A stretch of 64,000 nt of DNA from an uncultured Alphaproteobacteria bacterium (GTDB taxonomy: Bacteria; Pseudomonadota; Alphaproteobacteria; GCA-2731375). The stretch is from the NCBI GenBank assembly GCA_951812805.1, contig CATOSZ010000001.1:1426001-1490000 (forward strand), written 5' to 3'. The translations under genes and the position numbers were made by a program. Positions 1 to 8,515 of this stretch are shown piece after piece. The stretch's first letter is position 1; each line of letters begins with the position of its first letter. The notes beneath the pieces are model-generated. The model did not search any database. It saw nothing but the letters and a program-made list of their open reading frames with translations, and was not told the DNA's origin.

Positions 1-845
1 GCCGGGTCTTCCTCGGCATCGGCACCGGGCATACGGCGATGCGGCTGATGGGCGCGCGGCCGATGAAGGCGGCGGCGTTTCGCGAGTACCTCCGTGTCGT
101 GCGCGCCCTGCTGGCGGGCGAAGAAGTCGACTACAGCCCGGACGGCGGCGAAGCCCGCCCCATCCGCTTTCTCGACCGCGAGCTCGCCTGCGTCGACACC
201 GACCGGCCGGTGCCGATCTATGTCGGCGCCAACGGGCCGAAGGCCCTGCGCGCGGCGGGGGCTTACGGCGACGGCCGGATCTGCGCCGGCAACGAGCCGC
301 TGGGCGTGCTGGCCCGCAATCTCGACATCGCGAAGACCGGCGCCGAAGAGGTTGGCCGCCCCTGGCCGGCGGATTACCACACCGCCACCCTGACCTTCGC
401 CTGCGTGCTTCGCCCGGGCGAAGATCTCGCCTCGGACCGGGTCGTCGACGAGACGGCCTCGGCCGTCGTCTCGACCCTGCATTACTGGCACGAACTTTAC
501 AGCGAGTGGGGCCGCGACGACTTCGTGCCCGACCGGGTCGGCGACCTGTGGCGCGACTACAAGGCCTATGTCGAGGCCGAAATGCCGGCCGAACGCCGCC
601 ACCTGCTGCTGCACCGCGGCCACTGCGCCTTCTGCCCGCCGGAGGAACGCCGCTTCGTCACCCCGGACCTGATCCGCGTCGCCGGCGGTCTGGTCGGCAC
701 GCGCGACGAAATCCTCGAACGCCTCGATCAGTTGGCCGGCGCCGGCCTGAAAGAGGTCACGTTACTGCCGCCCCGCGCGGCGATGCGCGAAAACTTCCGC
801 GACTTCGCACAGCAGATCATCGAGCCCTATCGCCAGGCGGCCTGA
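1..845 (+). CDS. LLM-class flavin-dependent oxidoreductase, 3' part (5' end outside window)
   Basis: This is the last ~280 residues of a luciferase-like (bacterial luciferase/F420-dependent) monooxygenase. The frame is open from base 3, so the start lies upstream of the window; the first internal Met is at 39. The visible part has the family's TIM-barrel signatures: a segment reading VPIYVGANGPKALRAAG near residue 68 of the visible part, which corresponds to the beta strand and helix that close the flavin pocket, and a C-terminal GTRDEILERLDQLAGAG segment typical of these proteins. The family oxidises small organic substrates with reduced flavin or F420; the substrate cannot be read from the sequence. 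A second, different member of the family lies at 7224-8330. The 198 bases that follow, up to the insertion element, hold no convincing gene. Confidence 0.85.
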   Translation, partial: RVFLGIGTGHTAMRLMGARPMKAAAFREYLRVVRALLAGEEVDYSPDGGEARPIRFLDRELACVDTDRPVPIYVGANGPKALRAAGAYGDGRICAGNEPLGVLARNLDIAKTGAEEVGRPWPADYHTATLTFACVLRPGEDLASDRVVDETASAVVSTLHYWHELYSEWGRDDFVPDRVGDLWRDYKAYVEAEMPAERRHLLLHRGHCAFCPPEERRFVTPDLIRVAGGLVGTRDEILERLDQLAGAGLKEVTLLPPRAAMRENFRDFAQQIIEPYRQAA

Positions 846-1043
846 ACGCCTTGCTGCTACATCGCGACAACTTGCGTTGTTGTAGCCTTGGCCGTCGCGA
901 TCTCGTCGGCGATCCGGCGGCTCTGACGTGCTGTCCCTTGCACCGGAAATGTGCACCACTCAAAGTCGCGAAAGTCCGCAGTTTCGAAGACTGATGCATA
1001 TATTACGAGTTATGCACCAGTGAGCCGGAATCTGACAGATGGC

Positions 1044-2595
1044 CTAGCAGCCTGTCGGACTCGGGCATGCAAGGATTGGTAAGATTGGCTTGGCGGGCGT
1101 CGATGTCATGGATTTACCCCCATGAAGTTGCGAACGCGGGTTGGCCCGCCCGTTCAGGCGTGGCTGAGGACGAACATCCGCTTGATGTTCCAGGAGAGCG
1201 TGGCCAAGGTCCATTCCCCCTTCGCCTTGTCGAGGCCGCGCAGGCTGAACTGACGCAAGCCCATCACCGATTTGATGATGCCGAACACCGGCTCCGGCGT
1301 CTGCTTGCGAAGCGCGTAGAGCGCCCGGCCCTCGGGTGTGGCCAGGCGATGGCACATCGCCTCGAGCGGCGTCGGATCCTCGGGCGCTGGCGGCGCCTCG
1401 GCGAAGCGGTCCCGCCAGGAAAGATGGTGGTGCTCCCGGCCGAGCGCGATCAGCGGCGCGATCTCCGCTTCCCCGCAGGCCTCGACGTTGGCCTGGCTGA
1501 AGTAGCCGCTGTCCGCCAACAGGGTCTCGACCTCGCCAAGCCCGTCCGGCAGGCCGGCGAGTGCTTCGAGCGTCGGTTCGATCTGCTGCTTGTCGTTCGC
1601 CGCCTGCACCACGTCGGCGCTGACCACCAGCAGGCTGCCGGCGGCCACCGCAGCCTGGGCGTTGTAGCACTGCTCGAAGCCGCCGCCGGCCACCGGCATG
1701 ATGCGCGAGTCCGGGTCCGTCAGGTTGACCTGGTCCTTCGCCCGTGGCCCCGGCTCCGGCGGCTTCGGTGGCCGCCCGCCCGGCTTGCGGCCGGTCCGCG
1801 TTTCCTTCGCCTCGCGGGCTGCCAGCTTCTCTTCGTACTCCGCCTGCTCCCGCGCATGACGCTCGGCCGCCCGCGCCTCGATCTCCGCCTTCGCCGCGGC
1901 GATCGCCGCCAGCCGGTCCTCGCGCCGTGCCAGCTCCTCCGGCACGCTCATGCCGTCGGGAACCTCGGACCGGTCCGCCGCTTCCGCCAACGCCATCAAC
2001 TCCGCCACCTCGGCCCGCAGCCGGGCTTCGATCTCGCCCGCACGCTGCCACGACAGGGCGCTGTGCCGGCTCGCGTCGGCATGGATCTTCGTCCCGTCCA
2101 GCGCCACCGTGCCCAGTTGCAGCATGCCGGCCTGCCGCGCCAGCAGCAGAACCTGCACGAACAGCCCCTCGATCAGCGGCAGGAAGCGACGGCGGAACGT
2201 GGCGATCGTGTCGTGGTCGGGGTGGTCGTTTGCCGCGATGAAGCGGAAGGCCACCGAATCATAGCTCGCCCGCTCCAGCTTCCGGCTGGAATGCACCCCC
2301 GTCGCGTAGCCGTAGATCAGCAGGCCCAGCAGGACGCTCGGGTGATGCGCCGCCGAGCCCGAACCACGATAGGCCTTCACGAACGCAGAGAGATCCAGCT
2401 GCTCCAGCACATCGACCACGAAGCGCGCCAGATGACGATCAGGCAGCCATTCGTCCACCGAAGGCGGCAGAAGATAGCTGGTCTCCCGGTCAACCTGTCG
2501 AAAGTTGCTCATCACAAAATCACCGCGCAGGAGAGAATCAGACCGTGACAGTGAATCTCATCTCGAAACTCGGCTCAAGTCCGACAGGCTGCTAG
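1044..2595 (-). mobile_element. IS1182-type insertion sequence, copy A
   Basis: A 1552-bp element bounded by perfect 18-bp inverted repeats, CTAGCAGCCTGTCGGACT at 1044-1061 and its complement at 2578-2595. It carries one transposase gene on the minus strand. Two further copies lie at 4561-6112 and 33528-35079 in the same orientation. All three have CTAG at both extreme ends, so CTAG is either a duplicated 4-bp target (element proper 1048-2591) or part of the repeat; the third copy, which sits on a stop codon, favours a CTAG target. Copy A looks base-identical to the 33528 copy and differs from the 4561 copy at two places (1083 G against 4600 A; 1298 C against 4815 T). Confidence 0.93.
1154..2515 (-). 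CDS. IS1182 family transposase (copy A)
   Basis: A 453-residue DDE transposase of the IS4/IS5 superfamily, IS1182 group, that moves the surrounding element. The N-terminal DUF772-like region spans about residues 15-110 and includes the family segment FRFIAANDHPDHDTIATFRR. A charged Ala/Glu/Arg-rich linker covers about 165-245. The catalytic triad is best read as D140 (in VALDGTKIH), D335 (in LLADSGYF) and E408 (in TPEPVFGI). Translation probably starts at the second of two tandem Met codons. The protein is identical to those of the other two copies, and the frame is intact, so the element may be active. Confidence 0.93.
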   Translation of the reverse strand: MMSNFRQVDRETSYLLPPSVDEWLPDRHLARFVVDVLEQLDLSAFVKAYRGSGSAAHHPSVLLGLLIYGYATGVHSSRKLERASYDSVAFRFIAANDHPDHDTIATFRRRFLPLIEGLFVQVLLLARQAGMLQLGTVALDGTKIHADASRHSALSWQRAGEIEARLRAEVAELMALAEAADRSEVPDGMSVPEELARREDRLAAIAAAKAEIEARAAERHAREQAEYEEKLAAREAKETRTGRKPGGRPPKPPEPGPRAKDQVNLTDPDSRIMPVAGGGFEQCYNAQAAVAAGSLLVVSADVVQAANDKQQIEPTLEALAGLPDGLGEVETLLADSGYFSQANVEACGEAEIAPLIALGREHHHLSWRDRFAEAPPAPEDPTPLEAMCHRLATPEGRALYALRKQTPEPVFGIIKSVMGLRQFSLRGLDKAKGEWTLATLSWNIKRMFVLSHA

Positions 2596-2837
2596 AGAAG
2601 TGTCACCTGCCGGAGGGCTCGACGGATCAGGAATCGGCGATCGGCCGTCAGGGGCGAGGCCGGAAATCTGACGGACTTGGGAATTCTGTCGGATCGATCC
2701 ATGGAACCAGGCCAATCGGCACACGTTCTTGAGGGGTACTGACTAGGTTCAGATAGATGTGAGACGCGCCTCTGGCGGCAGAGGCGGGGATCTCCGAAGC
2801 TGTGAGTTGCGAGACCAACAGCTTGAAGGAGATCCCC

Positions 2838-3845
2838 ATGCAGGTTTTTGGCCTGCCCCGACATGTTATCAGGGGTTGGAGGACGGCGTCGCGTCTGAAC
2901 GCGGAGCCCGACACTAAATGCGTAGCGTTCAGACGCGACGCCGTCCGGCGTTGGCATCGGGCCCGGCGTGACGGCTTGACGGCCGAGGCGGCGGCCCAGG
3001 CGGTGGGCGTGCCGCGTAGCACGCTCTATCGCTGGGACGAGCGGTTGGAGCCGCGCTCGCGCGCGCCTCGCCGCCGTCGTCGCCGAGAGTGGTCGAGTGC
3101 GGTGCTGCGTCGGCTTGAACGGCTGCGCCGCGACTTCCCGATGTGGGGCAAGGCCAAGCTCGGACCGCTGCTGCGCCGAGAGGGCTTCACCTTGTCGGAC
3201 AGCACCGTTGGTCGCATGCTCGCCCATCTGGTCGCGCGCGGCGTCGTTGTGCCGGTGCCCGTGGCGCGACGACGCGCCAAGGGCAAGAGAGCCAAGCGCC
3301 CACACGCCAAGCGTTTGCCGAAGGGGATGAAGGCAACGGCCCCCGGCGATCTGGTCCAGCTCGACACCTTGAGCATCACGCCGGCCGGCGAGCGCACGGT
3401 CAAGCAGTTCACCGCCTACGATCCCGTCAGCCGCTTCACCTGTGCCAAGGCCTTCCGCAGAGCGACCGCCAGGAACGCCGAGAGCTTCCTCGACAAACTC
3501 GTGGCCGACCTGCCCTTCCCCGTGAAGGCCATCCAGGTCGACGGTGGATCCGAGTTCATGGCCGAGTTCGAGGCCGCCTGCGAGAGCCGAAAGATCCCCG
3601 TCTATGTCTTGCCGCCGAGGACGCCGCAGCTCAATGGCGGCGTCGAGCGAGCCAACGGCGCATGGCGCTACGAGTTCTACGCCTGCCATGACATCGAGGA
3701 CCAGCTCGACAAACTAAACCCACAGATCGACAAGTTCGCCAACATCTACAACACCTTCAGGCCTCATGGAGCCTTGAAAGGCAAAACCCCCGAGGAGTAC
3801 CTTCGACAGATCACAGCCAAGAAGACCTCGTCGTCTCATATGTAG
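2838..3845 (+). CDS. IS481-like DDE transposase (helix-turn-helix plus integrase core)
   Basis: A 335-residue protein. The start at 2838 is chosen because AAGGAG lies seven bases upstream; an upstream Met at 2802 lacks such a site. Residues ~40-70 form a helix-turn-helix of the resolvase/IS481 type (GLTAEAAAQAVGVPRSTLYRW). A very basic stretch follows (75-90), then a second DNA-binding region and an rve integrase core from ~165. The catalytic residues are D176 (LVQLDTLSI), D235 (IQVDGGSEF) and E270 (LNGGVERANG). Oddly, residues ~15-37 are encoded by a 66-bp inverted repeat that looks like a separate in-frame insertion (2881-2946). Confidence 0.88.
   Translation: MQVFGLPRHVIRGWRTASRLNAEPDTKCVAFRRDAVRRWHRARRDGLTAEAAAQAVGVPRSTLYRWDERLEPRSRAPRRRRRREWSSAVLRRLERLRRDFPMWGKAKLGPLLRREGFTLSDSTVGRMLAHLVARGVVVPVPVARRRAKGKRAKRPHAKRLPKGMKATAPGDLVQLDTLSITPAGERTVKQFTAYDPVSRFTCAKAFRRATARNAESFLDKLVADLPFPVKAIQVDGGSEFMAEFEAACESRKIPVYVLPPRTPQLNGGVERANGAWRYEFYACHDIEDQLDKLNPQIDKFANIYNTFRPHGALKGKTPEEYLRQITAKKTSSSHM
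2881..2946. repeat. 66-bp palindromic element inserted in frame in the transposase gene
   Basis: A perfect 22-bp inverted repeat (arms 2881-2902 and 2925-2946) with a 22-base spacer, total 66 bp, equal to 22 codons. It lies inside the IS481-like transposase near codons 15-37. Each arm contains GCGTCGCGTCTGAACGC or its complement, and the encoded residues (TASRLNA...AFRRDAV) are unlike the rest of the N-terminus. Being palindromic and a multiple of three, it can sit in a reading frame. It resembles the general behaviour of protein-invading palindromic elements known from Rickettsia (RPE), although no homology to those is claimed. Confidence 0.75.
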
Positions 3846-3955
3846 TGAACCTGGACAGGTACTCGACTTGTCGCACGCGCTTCGCTAATCTCCGAGCGGC
3901 ATAGTTATGGGGCAGTTCATGTACGGTCTACCTATCGACGTTGCCAAAGTGTACT

Positions 3956-4327
3956 ATGTCTGACGTTTCATTGGCTGCGGTTCTCGAAGAATTGCGAGCG
4001 CGTGAACCGATTTTCCACCGCCGTGCACATGGTACCAGCCGCAAAGATTTGGAGCGGATGACTGATGAGGAATTCTGGGAGATCGGTGCGAGCGGTCGAG
4101 TGTATGAACGAGAGTTTGTGATCTCTAACCTGCTGGAGCGCTATAAGTCACCCGAACCTCATGACTGGCCCTGTAGCAAATTCAGGATTCGTGAATTGGC
4201 GAAGAGCCTTTTCCAAGTGAACTACGACCTCACCGAACCGGGACGGTTAACAAAGCGGACAACGATTTGGCGTCGAACTGCAATCGGCTGGGTGGTCGTT
4301 TTTCATCAAGGGACGTTAGTTTCCTGA
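3956..4327 (+). CDS. DUF4440 (SnoaL-like) family protein
   Basis: A 123-residue protein of the DUF4440/NTF2-like superfamily. The opening VLEELRAREPIFHR, the central ERMTDEEFWEIGASGRVYEREFV and the terminal WRRTAIGWVVVFHQGT are characteristic of this family; function is unknown. The ATG at 3956 is preferred over a TTG at 3941, but neither has a strong ribosome site. The gene sits alone between an IS481-like element and an IS1182 copy, and its base composition is visibly less GC-rich than neighbouring chromosomal genes, so it was probably acquired. The following ~230 bases up to 4560 show nothing recognisable. Confidence 0.7.
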   Translation: MSDVSLAAVLEELRAREPIFHRRAHGTSRKDLERMTDEEFWEIGASGRVYEREFVISNLLERYKSPEPHDWPCSKFRIRELAKSLFQVNYDLTEPGRLTKRTTIWRRTAIGWVVVFHQGTLVS

Positions 4328-4560
4328 CGGCGGCGCATAGGCGACATGATCCGATCACGCTCCAAGAGTCCAAGCAGATAGGGGCATGGCCGCTGCCTTC
4401 GATCCCCATCCCCATGCCGGCGGTAACCCGCCGCACATCGCCGTATCACGCAGGCCTCGTCGCGCGGCGCCCGCTGGCCCCGACGGCCCGATATTTCCCG
4501 ATTGCGTTTTTCCCGGTGAGTTCCTATGTCTCATGGGTCAGCACTATCGACTACGCGGCG

Positions 4561-6112
4561 CTAGCAGCCTGTCGGACTCGGGCATGCAAGGATTGGTAAA
4601 ATTGGCTTGGCGGGCGTCGATGTCATGGATTTACCCCCATGAAGTTGCGAACGCGGGTTGGCCCGCCCGTTCAGGCGTGGCTGAGGACGAACATCCGCTT
4701 GATGTTCCAGGAGAGCGTGGCCAAGGTCCATTCCCCCTTCGCCTTGTCGAGGCCGCGCAGGCTGAACTGACGCAAGCCCATCACCGATTTGATGATGCCG
4801 AACACCGGCTCCGGTGTCTGCTTGCGAAGCGCGTAGAGCGCCCGGCCCTCGGGTGTGGCCAGGCGATGGCACATCGCCTCGAGCGGCGTCGGATCCTCGG
4901 GCGCTGGCGGCGCCTCGGCGAAGCGGTCCCGCCAGGAAAGATGGTGGTGCTCCCGGCCGAGCGCGATCAGCGGCGCGATCTCCGCTTCCCCGCAGGCCTC
5001 GACGTTGGCCTGGCTGAAGTAGCCGCTGTCCGCCAACAGGGTCTCGACCTCGCCAAGCCCGTCCGGCAGGCCGGCGAGTGCTTCGAGCGTCGGTTCGATC
5101 TGCTGCTTGTCGTTCGCCGCCTGCACCACGTCGGCGCTGACCACCAGCAGGCTGCCGGCGGCCACCGCAGCCTGGGCGTTGTAGCACTGCTCGAAGCCGC
5201 CGCCGGCCACCGGCATGATGCGCGAGTCCGGGTCCGTCAGGTTGACCTGGTCCTTCGCCCGTGGCCCCGGCTCCGGCGGCTTCGGTGGCCGCCCGCCCGG
5301 CTTGCGGCCGGTCCGCGTTTCCTTCGCCTCGCGGGCTGCCAGCTTCTCTTCGTACTCCGCCTGCTCCCGCGCATGACGCTCGGCCGCCCGCGCCTCGATC
5401 TCCGCCTTCGCCGCGGCGATCGCCGCCAGCCGGTCCTCGCGCCGTGCCAGCTCCTCCGGCACGCTCATGCCGTCGGGAACCTCGGACCGGTCCGCCGCTT
5501 CCGCCAACGCCATCAACTCCGCCACCTCGGCCCGCAGCCGGGCTTCGATCTCGCCCGCACGCTGCCACGACAGGGCGCTGTGCCGGCTCGCGTCGGCATG
5601 GATCTTCGTCCCGTCCAGCGCCACCGTGCCCAGTTGCAGCATGCCGGCCTGCCGCGCCAGCAGCAGAACCTGCACGAACAGCCCCTCGATCAGCGGCAGG
5701 AAGCGACGGCGGAACGTGGCGATCGTGTCGTGGTCGGGGTGGTCGTTTGCCGCGATGAAGCGGAAGGCCACCGAATCATAGCTCGCCCGCTCCAGCTTCC
5801 GGCTGGAATGCACCCCCGTCGCGTAGCCGTAGATCAGCAGGCCCAGCAGGACGCTCGGGTGATGCGCCGCCGAGCCCGAACCACGATAGGCCTTCACGAA
5901 CGCAGAGAGATCCAGCTGCTCCAGCACATCGACCACGAAGCGCGCCAGATGACGATCAGGCAGCCATTCGTCCACCGAAGGCGGCAGAAGATAGCTGGTC
6001 TCCCGGTCAACCTGTCGAAAGTTGCTCATCACAAAATCACCGCGCAGGAGAGAATCAGACCGTGACAGTGAATCTCATCTCGAAACTCGGCTCAAGTCCG
6101 ACAGGCTGCTAG
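4561..6112 (-). mobile_element. IS1182-type insertion sequence, copy B
   Basis: A 1552-bp second copy with the same 18-bp terminal repeats (4561-4578 and 6095-6112) and CTAG at both ends. It differs from copies A and C at 4600 and 4815; the second change is silent in the transposase. It ends 30 bases upstream of the response-regulator gene at 6143, so it has displaced whatever promoter sequence originally lay there. Copies A and B are direct repeats 3517 bp apart, flanking the IS481-like element and the DUF4440 gene. Confidence 0.93.
4671..6032 (-). CDS. IS1182 family transposase (copy B)
   Basis: A 453-residue transposase, identical in protein sequence to the copies at 1154-2515 and 33638-34999: DUF772-like N-terminus, Ala/Glu/Arg-rich linker, and presumed catalytic D140, D335 and E408. 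The single nucleotide difference within the gene (4815, T for C) is synonymous, in the Thr-Pro-Glu-Pro region next to the catalytic Glu. Confidence 0.93.
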   Translation of the reverse strand: MMSNFRQVDRETSYLLPPSVDEWLPDRHLARFVVDVLEQLDLSAFVKAYRGSGSAAHHPSVLLGLLIYGYATGVHSSRKLERASYDSVAFRFIAANDHPDHDTIATFRRRFLPLIEGLFVQVLLLARQAGMLQLGTVALDGTKIHADASRHSALSWQRAGEIEARLRAEVAELMALAEAADRSEVPDGMSVPEELARREDRLAAIAAAKAEIEARAAERHAREQAEYEEKLAAREAKETRTGRKPGGRPPKPPEPGPRAKDQVNLTDPDSRIMPVAGGGFEQCYNAQAAVAAGSLLVVSADVVQAANDKQQIEPTLEALAGLPDGLGEVETLLADSGYFSQANVEACGEAEIAPLIALGREHHHLSWRDRFAEAPPAPEDPTPLEAMCHRLATPEGRALYALRKQTPEPVFGIIKSVMGLRQFSLRGLDKAKGEWTLATLSWNIKRMFVLSHA

Positions 6113-6142
6113 GTTTGGGTAACGATCAAGGGGAAGACCGCG

Positions 6143-6532
6143 ATGGCCAGGATACTCGTCATTGAGGATGAGACGGATCTCCGCTCGATGCTCCGCGTCT
6201 TGCTGGAGAAGAACGGCCACGAGGTCGAGGAGGCGGGCGATGGCGCGGTGGGGTTGCGCCGCCTCAGCGAGGGGACGGACTTCGATCTCGTCATCACCGA
6301 TGTCCTGATGCCCGAGGAAGACGGCATCGCCGTCATCAAGCAACTCGCCAGCCTGCAGCCGAACGCCCGCAGCCTGGCGATTTCCGGCGGCGGCACCTCG
6401 CTGCCGGCCAACTGGTCGTTGAAGATCATGAAAATGTTCGGCGTCGACGCTACCCTGCACAAGCCGTTCGACCATGGTGAGCTGATCCAGGTCGTGGACG
6501 ATCTGCTGGGCGCCGCGAAAGCGGCCGACTGA
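6143..6532 (+). CDS. Single-domain (CheY-like) response regulator
   Basis: 129 residues, consisting only of a receiver domain. The acidic pocket is E8/D9, the phospho-acceptor is D53 (in VITDVLMPEEDG), the switch residue is S81 and the conserved lysine is K107 (LHKPF). There is no output domain, so it must act by protein interaction, as CheY, DivK or CpdR do. The insert SGGGTSLPANWSLKIMKMFG between the switch residue and the lysine is typical of stand-alone receivers in Rhodospirillales genomes. No partner histidine kinase is nearby. IS1182 copy B ends 30 bases before the start codon, so transcription now probably depends on element-borne or newly formed promoter sequence. Confidence 0.85.
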   Translation: MARILVIEDETDLRSMLRVLLEKNGHEVEEAGDGAVGLRRLSEGTDFDLVITDVLMPEEDGIAVIKQLASLQPNARSLAISGGGTSLPANWSLKIMKMFGVDATLHKPFDHGELIQVVDDLLGAAKAAD

Positions 6533-6581
6533 CGACGTCCAGAACGCCGAAGCGTCCCTATATCAAAGCGAGTATGCGCCC

Positions 6582-7193
6582 ATGAGCGAGGCCGCCCTCT
6601 ATATGATTCGCCATGGGCACACGACGTGGAACGGCCCGCCGACCCGAATGCAGGGCAATCGGGGCGAGTCGCATCTTTCGCCCCGGGGTCGCGACGAGGC
6701 CTTGGCCCTCGGCCCGCGCATGCCGGCGTTCGAGCGCATTATCTCTAGCCCGCTGGCGCGCTGCCTGGAGACGACGGACTGTCTCTTCGCCCGCGCGCCG
6801 GACGCCACCGACCCCCGCCTCGCGGAAATCGACGTCGGTCGCTTCTCTGGCCGGCTCGGCGACGAGGTCGCGTCGAGCGATCCCGAGGGCTGGCGCGTCT
6901 GGCGGGAGTTGCCACCGGGGGAACGGATCGGCGGCGACGGCGAAACGATCGATGAATTCCAGGCCCGTGTCGTCGCCGCCGTCAAGGATGCACTCGATAG
7001 CGTGGCCGCGGGCGAGCGGGTCCTGCTCGTCGCCCACGGCGGCTGCATCCGGGTGACCGACGCCTGGACCAAGGACGTTCCCGTCGCCCCCTTTTCCGTC
7101 GGCAGCGTCGCCAACCTCGGCCTGTTCCGGATTGCCCGCGCCGCCGACGGCACGATGTCGATGGTCGGGGTGACGCCGGAAGAGGCGGCCTGA
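6582..7193 (+). CDS. Histidine phosphatase family protein (phosphoglycerate-mutase-like)
   Basis: 203 residues. The catalytic RHG motif is R10-H11-G12 (MIRHGHTTWNG). The other active-site elements are R60 (SSPLAR), the acidic residue E82 and the second histidine H152 (LLVAHGG). Members transfer or remove phosphate through a phosphohistidine; substrates range from phosphoglycerate to cobalamin precursors, sugars and proteins, and cannot be chosen here. It follows the response regulator by 49 bases on the same strand and may be co-transcribed. No cobalamin or glycolytic gene is adjacent. Confidence 0.85.
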   Translation: MSEAALYMIRHGHTTWNGPPTRMQGNRGESHLSPRGRDEALALGPRMPAFERIISSPLARCLETTDCLFARAPDATDPRLAEIDVGRFSGRLGDEVASSDPEGWRVWRELPPGERIGGDGETIDEFQARVVAAVKDALDSVAAGERVLLVAHGGCIRVTDAWTKDVPVAPFSVGSVANLGLFRIARAADGTMSMVGVTPEEAA

Positions 7194-7223
7194 CGCCGCC
7201 CCCTCCGAGGTCACGGGACGGCG

Positions 7224-8330
7224 CTACTCCGCCGCGCTGGTCGCCGGTTCCGGAATCAGATGGGCGACCTTGGGCTGCACTTCGTTCATCAGCAGGCCCA
7301 TGCTCTCGTGCCAGGCCGAAGCCTTGTCCTGATAGTCGAAGCAGAACAGCAGCATCGAGCCGAAGCCACCACAATCCTCGTATACCTTCTCCAACTTCTC
7401 CACCACGGTCGCGGGCGAGCCGACGAGCCAATTGTGCTTGGCGCAATATTCCGCCGTCACGTCGCTGTCCGGAACGTCGGGATCGTGCTTGAGGAAATCG
7501 AGGAAGCCGAAATTGCCGAGCAACGGCAGGAAATACTCGTTCATCATCCGCCCCATCATCGAGCCGACCGAAAGCTCCCAGGCCTTCTCGTCCGTCTCGG
7601 CGACGAAGATCTCGCGCACCAGGCGCCACTCGCGCCGGTCCGGCGTGCGCCCGGAGCGTTTCGCGCCCTCGACGACCGCGTCCCAGTGACTGCTGACATA
7701 GGCCGGTGAGAGGTTCAGGCTCTGCGGGATGTAGCCCTTCTCGCCCGCGAGTTTCAGGGTGTCGGAGCCCTTGGAGAGCCCGGCGACGCCGATCGGGGGA
7801 TGCGGCTTCTGCACCGGATAGAGGTGCGGGCGGAGGAAGCCGAACATTTCCGCCGCCTTGGTCACGTGCCAGAACTCGCCCTTGTGGTCGAACTCCTCCT
7901 CGTCGCCCCACAGCCGCAGGATGATGTCCAGGGCCTCGCGGGTCATGTCGCGGTTTACGCCGGACATGCCGTCGACGTTGAACATCGCCCAATCGCTCGG
8001 CAGTCCGCTGGCGGCGACGCCGAAGTTGAGCCGGCCCTGGCTCAGGTGGTCCATCATCGCCAGCCGGTTGGCGAGCTCGGCGGGATGGTGGTAGGGCAGC
8101 AAGAAGCCGCCCGGGCCGAGGCGGATCTTCTCGGTCTGCCGCAAGCCCTCGATTACCAGCAGGTCGGGCGCCGGATGCGGCTCCCAGGGGGCGGTGTGAT
8201 GCTCGCCGACCCAACCCTCGGTGAAGCCGAGTTCGTCCGCCCAACGCATGTTCTGCAGGTCGAATTCATGCCCCTCGCGCAGGTCCCGCTCCGGCGGGTG
8301 GGACGGCATCGTAAAAAATCCAAAATCCAT
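7224..8330 (-). CDS. LLM-class flavin-dependent oxidoreductase
   Basis: A 368-residue luciferase-like monooxygenase. The start at 8330 (MDFGFFTMPSHPPERD) is set by GGGAGGAAG just upstream; the open frame extends further but without a ribosome site. Family hallmarks are the N-terminal FGFFTMPSHP strand, the GWVGEHHTAPWE segment near residue 42, RIRLGPG-type strand and GVAASGLPSDW. Substrate is unknown; relatives act in alkane, nitrilotriacetate, pyrimidine or sulfonate oxidation. It is divergently oriented to the FdrA-type operon starting at 8516, with ~185 bases between the start codons that probably contain both promoters. That arrangement suggests, but does not prove, a shared nitrogen-compound catabolic role. 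Confidence 0.85.
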   Translation of the reverse strand: MDFGFFTMPSHPPERDLREGHEFDLQNMRWADELGFTEGWVGEHHTAPWEPHPAPDLLVIEGLRQTEKIRLGPGGFLLPYHHPAELANRLAMMDHLSQGRLNFGVAASGLPSDWAMFNVDGMSGVNRDMTREALDIILRLWGDEEEFDHKGEFWHVTKAAEMFGFLRPHLYPVQKPHPPIGVAGLSKGSDTLKLAGEKGYIPQSLNLSPAYVSSHWDAVVEGAKRSGRTPDRREWRLVREIFVAETDEKAWELSVGSMMGRMMNEYFLPLLGNFGFLDFLKHDPDVPDSDVTAEYCAKHNWLVGSPATVVEKLEKVYEDCGGFGSMLLFCFDYQDKASAWHESMGLLMNEVQPKVAHLIPEPATSAAE

Positions 8331-8515
8331 GATCGCTTCCTCCCGGTTGTTGCCGGCGGTGGCGCCGAAGGCGGCCCGCCCGTCACGGGAATTGTGCTCT
8401 GCGGCCCCGCTTGCACGCAAGGGCGCCGCGGGAGCGGAATTGATACAAATAGATCGCCGCGGACCATGGGCACGATGGGCATTGCGCGATAGTCTCCGCG
8501 CCGGAGGTATCGGGG

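Larger units (their letters stand above)
2737..3861 (+). mobile_element. IS481-like insertion element
   Basis: About 1125 bp with imperfect inverted repeats of about 30 bp at 2737-2766 and 3832-3861. They share the blocks AGGTTCA and TGAGACG, with one base of slippage between them. The element encloses a single rve-type transposase gene on the plus strand. I see no target-site duplication next to the ends, so it is older or rearranged compared with the crisp IS1182 copies on both sides. The 141 bases between it and copy A at 1044 contain no gene; they look like leftover mobile-element sequence. Confidence 0.75.

Noticed and set aside
846..1043. Possible gene or terminator after the first oxidoreductase
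   Set aside because: Only short frames without ribosome sites and an imperfect CTACA...TGTAG pairing; probably remnant mobile-element sequence.
1067..2548. Long plus-strand open frame (493 codons) opposite the IS1182 transposase, repeated in copies B and C
   Set aside because: It is antisense to an intact, recognisable transposase, is Arg/Gln/His-rich as expected of GC-rich shadow frames, and repeats only because the element repeats.
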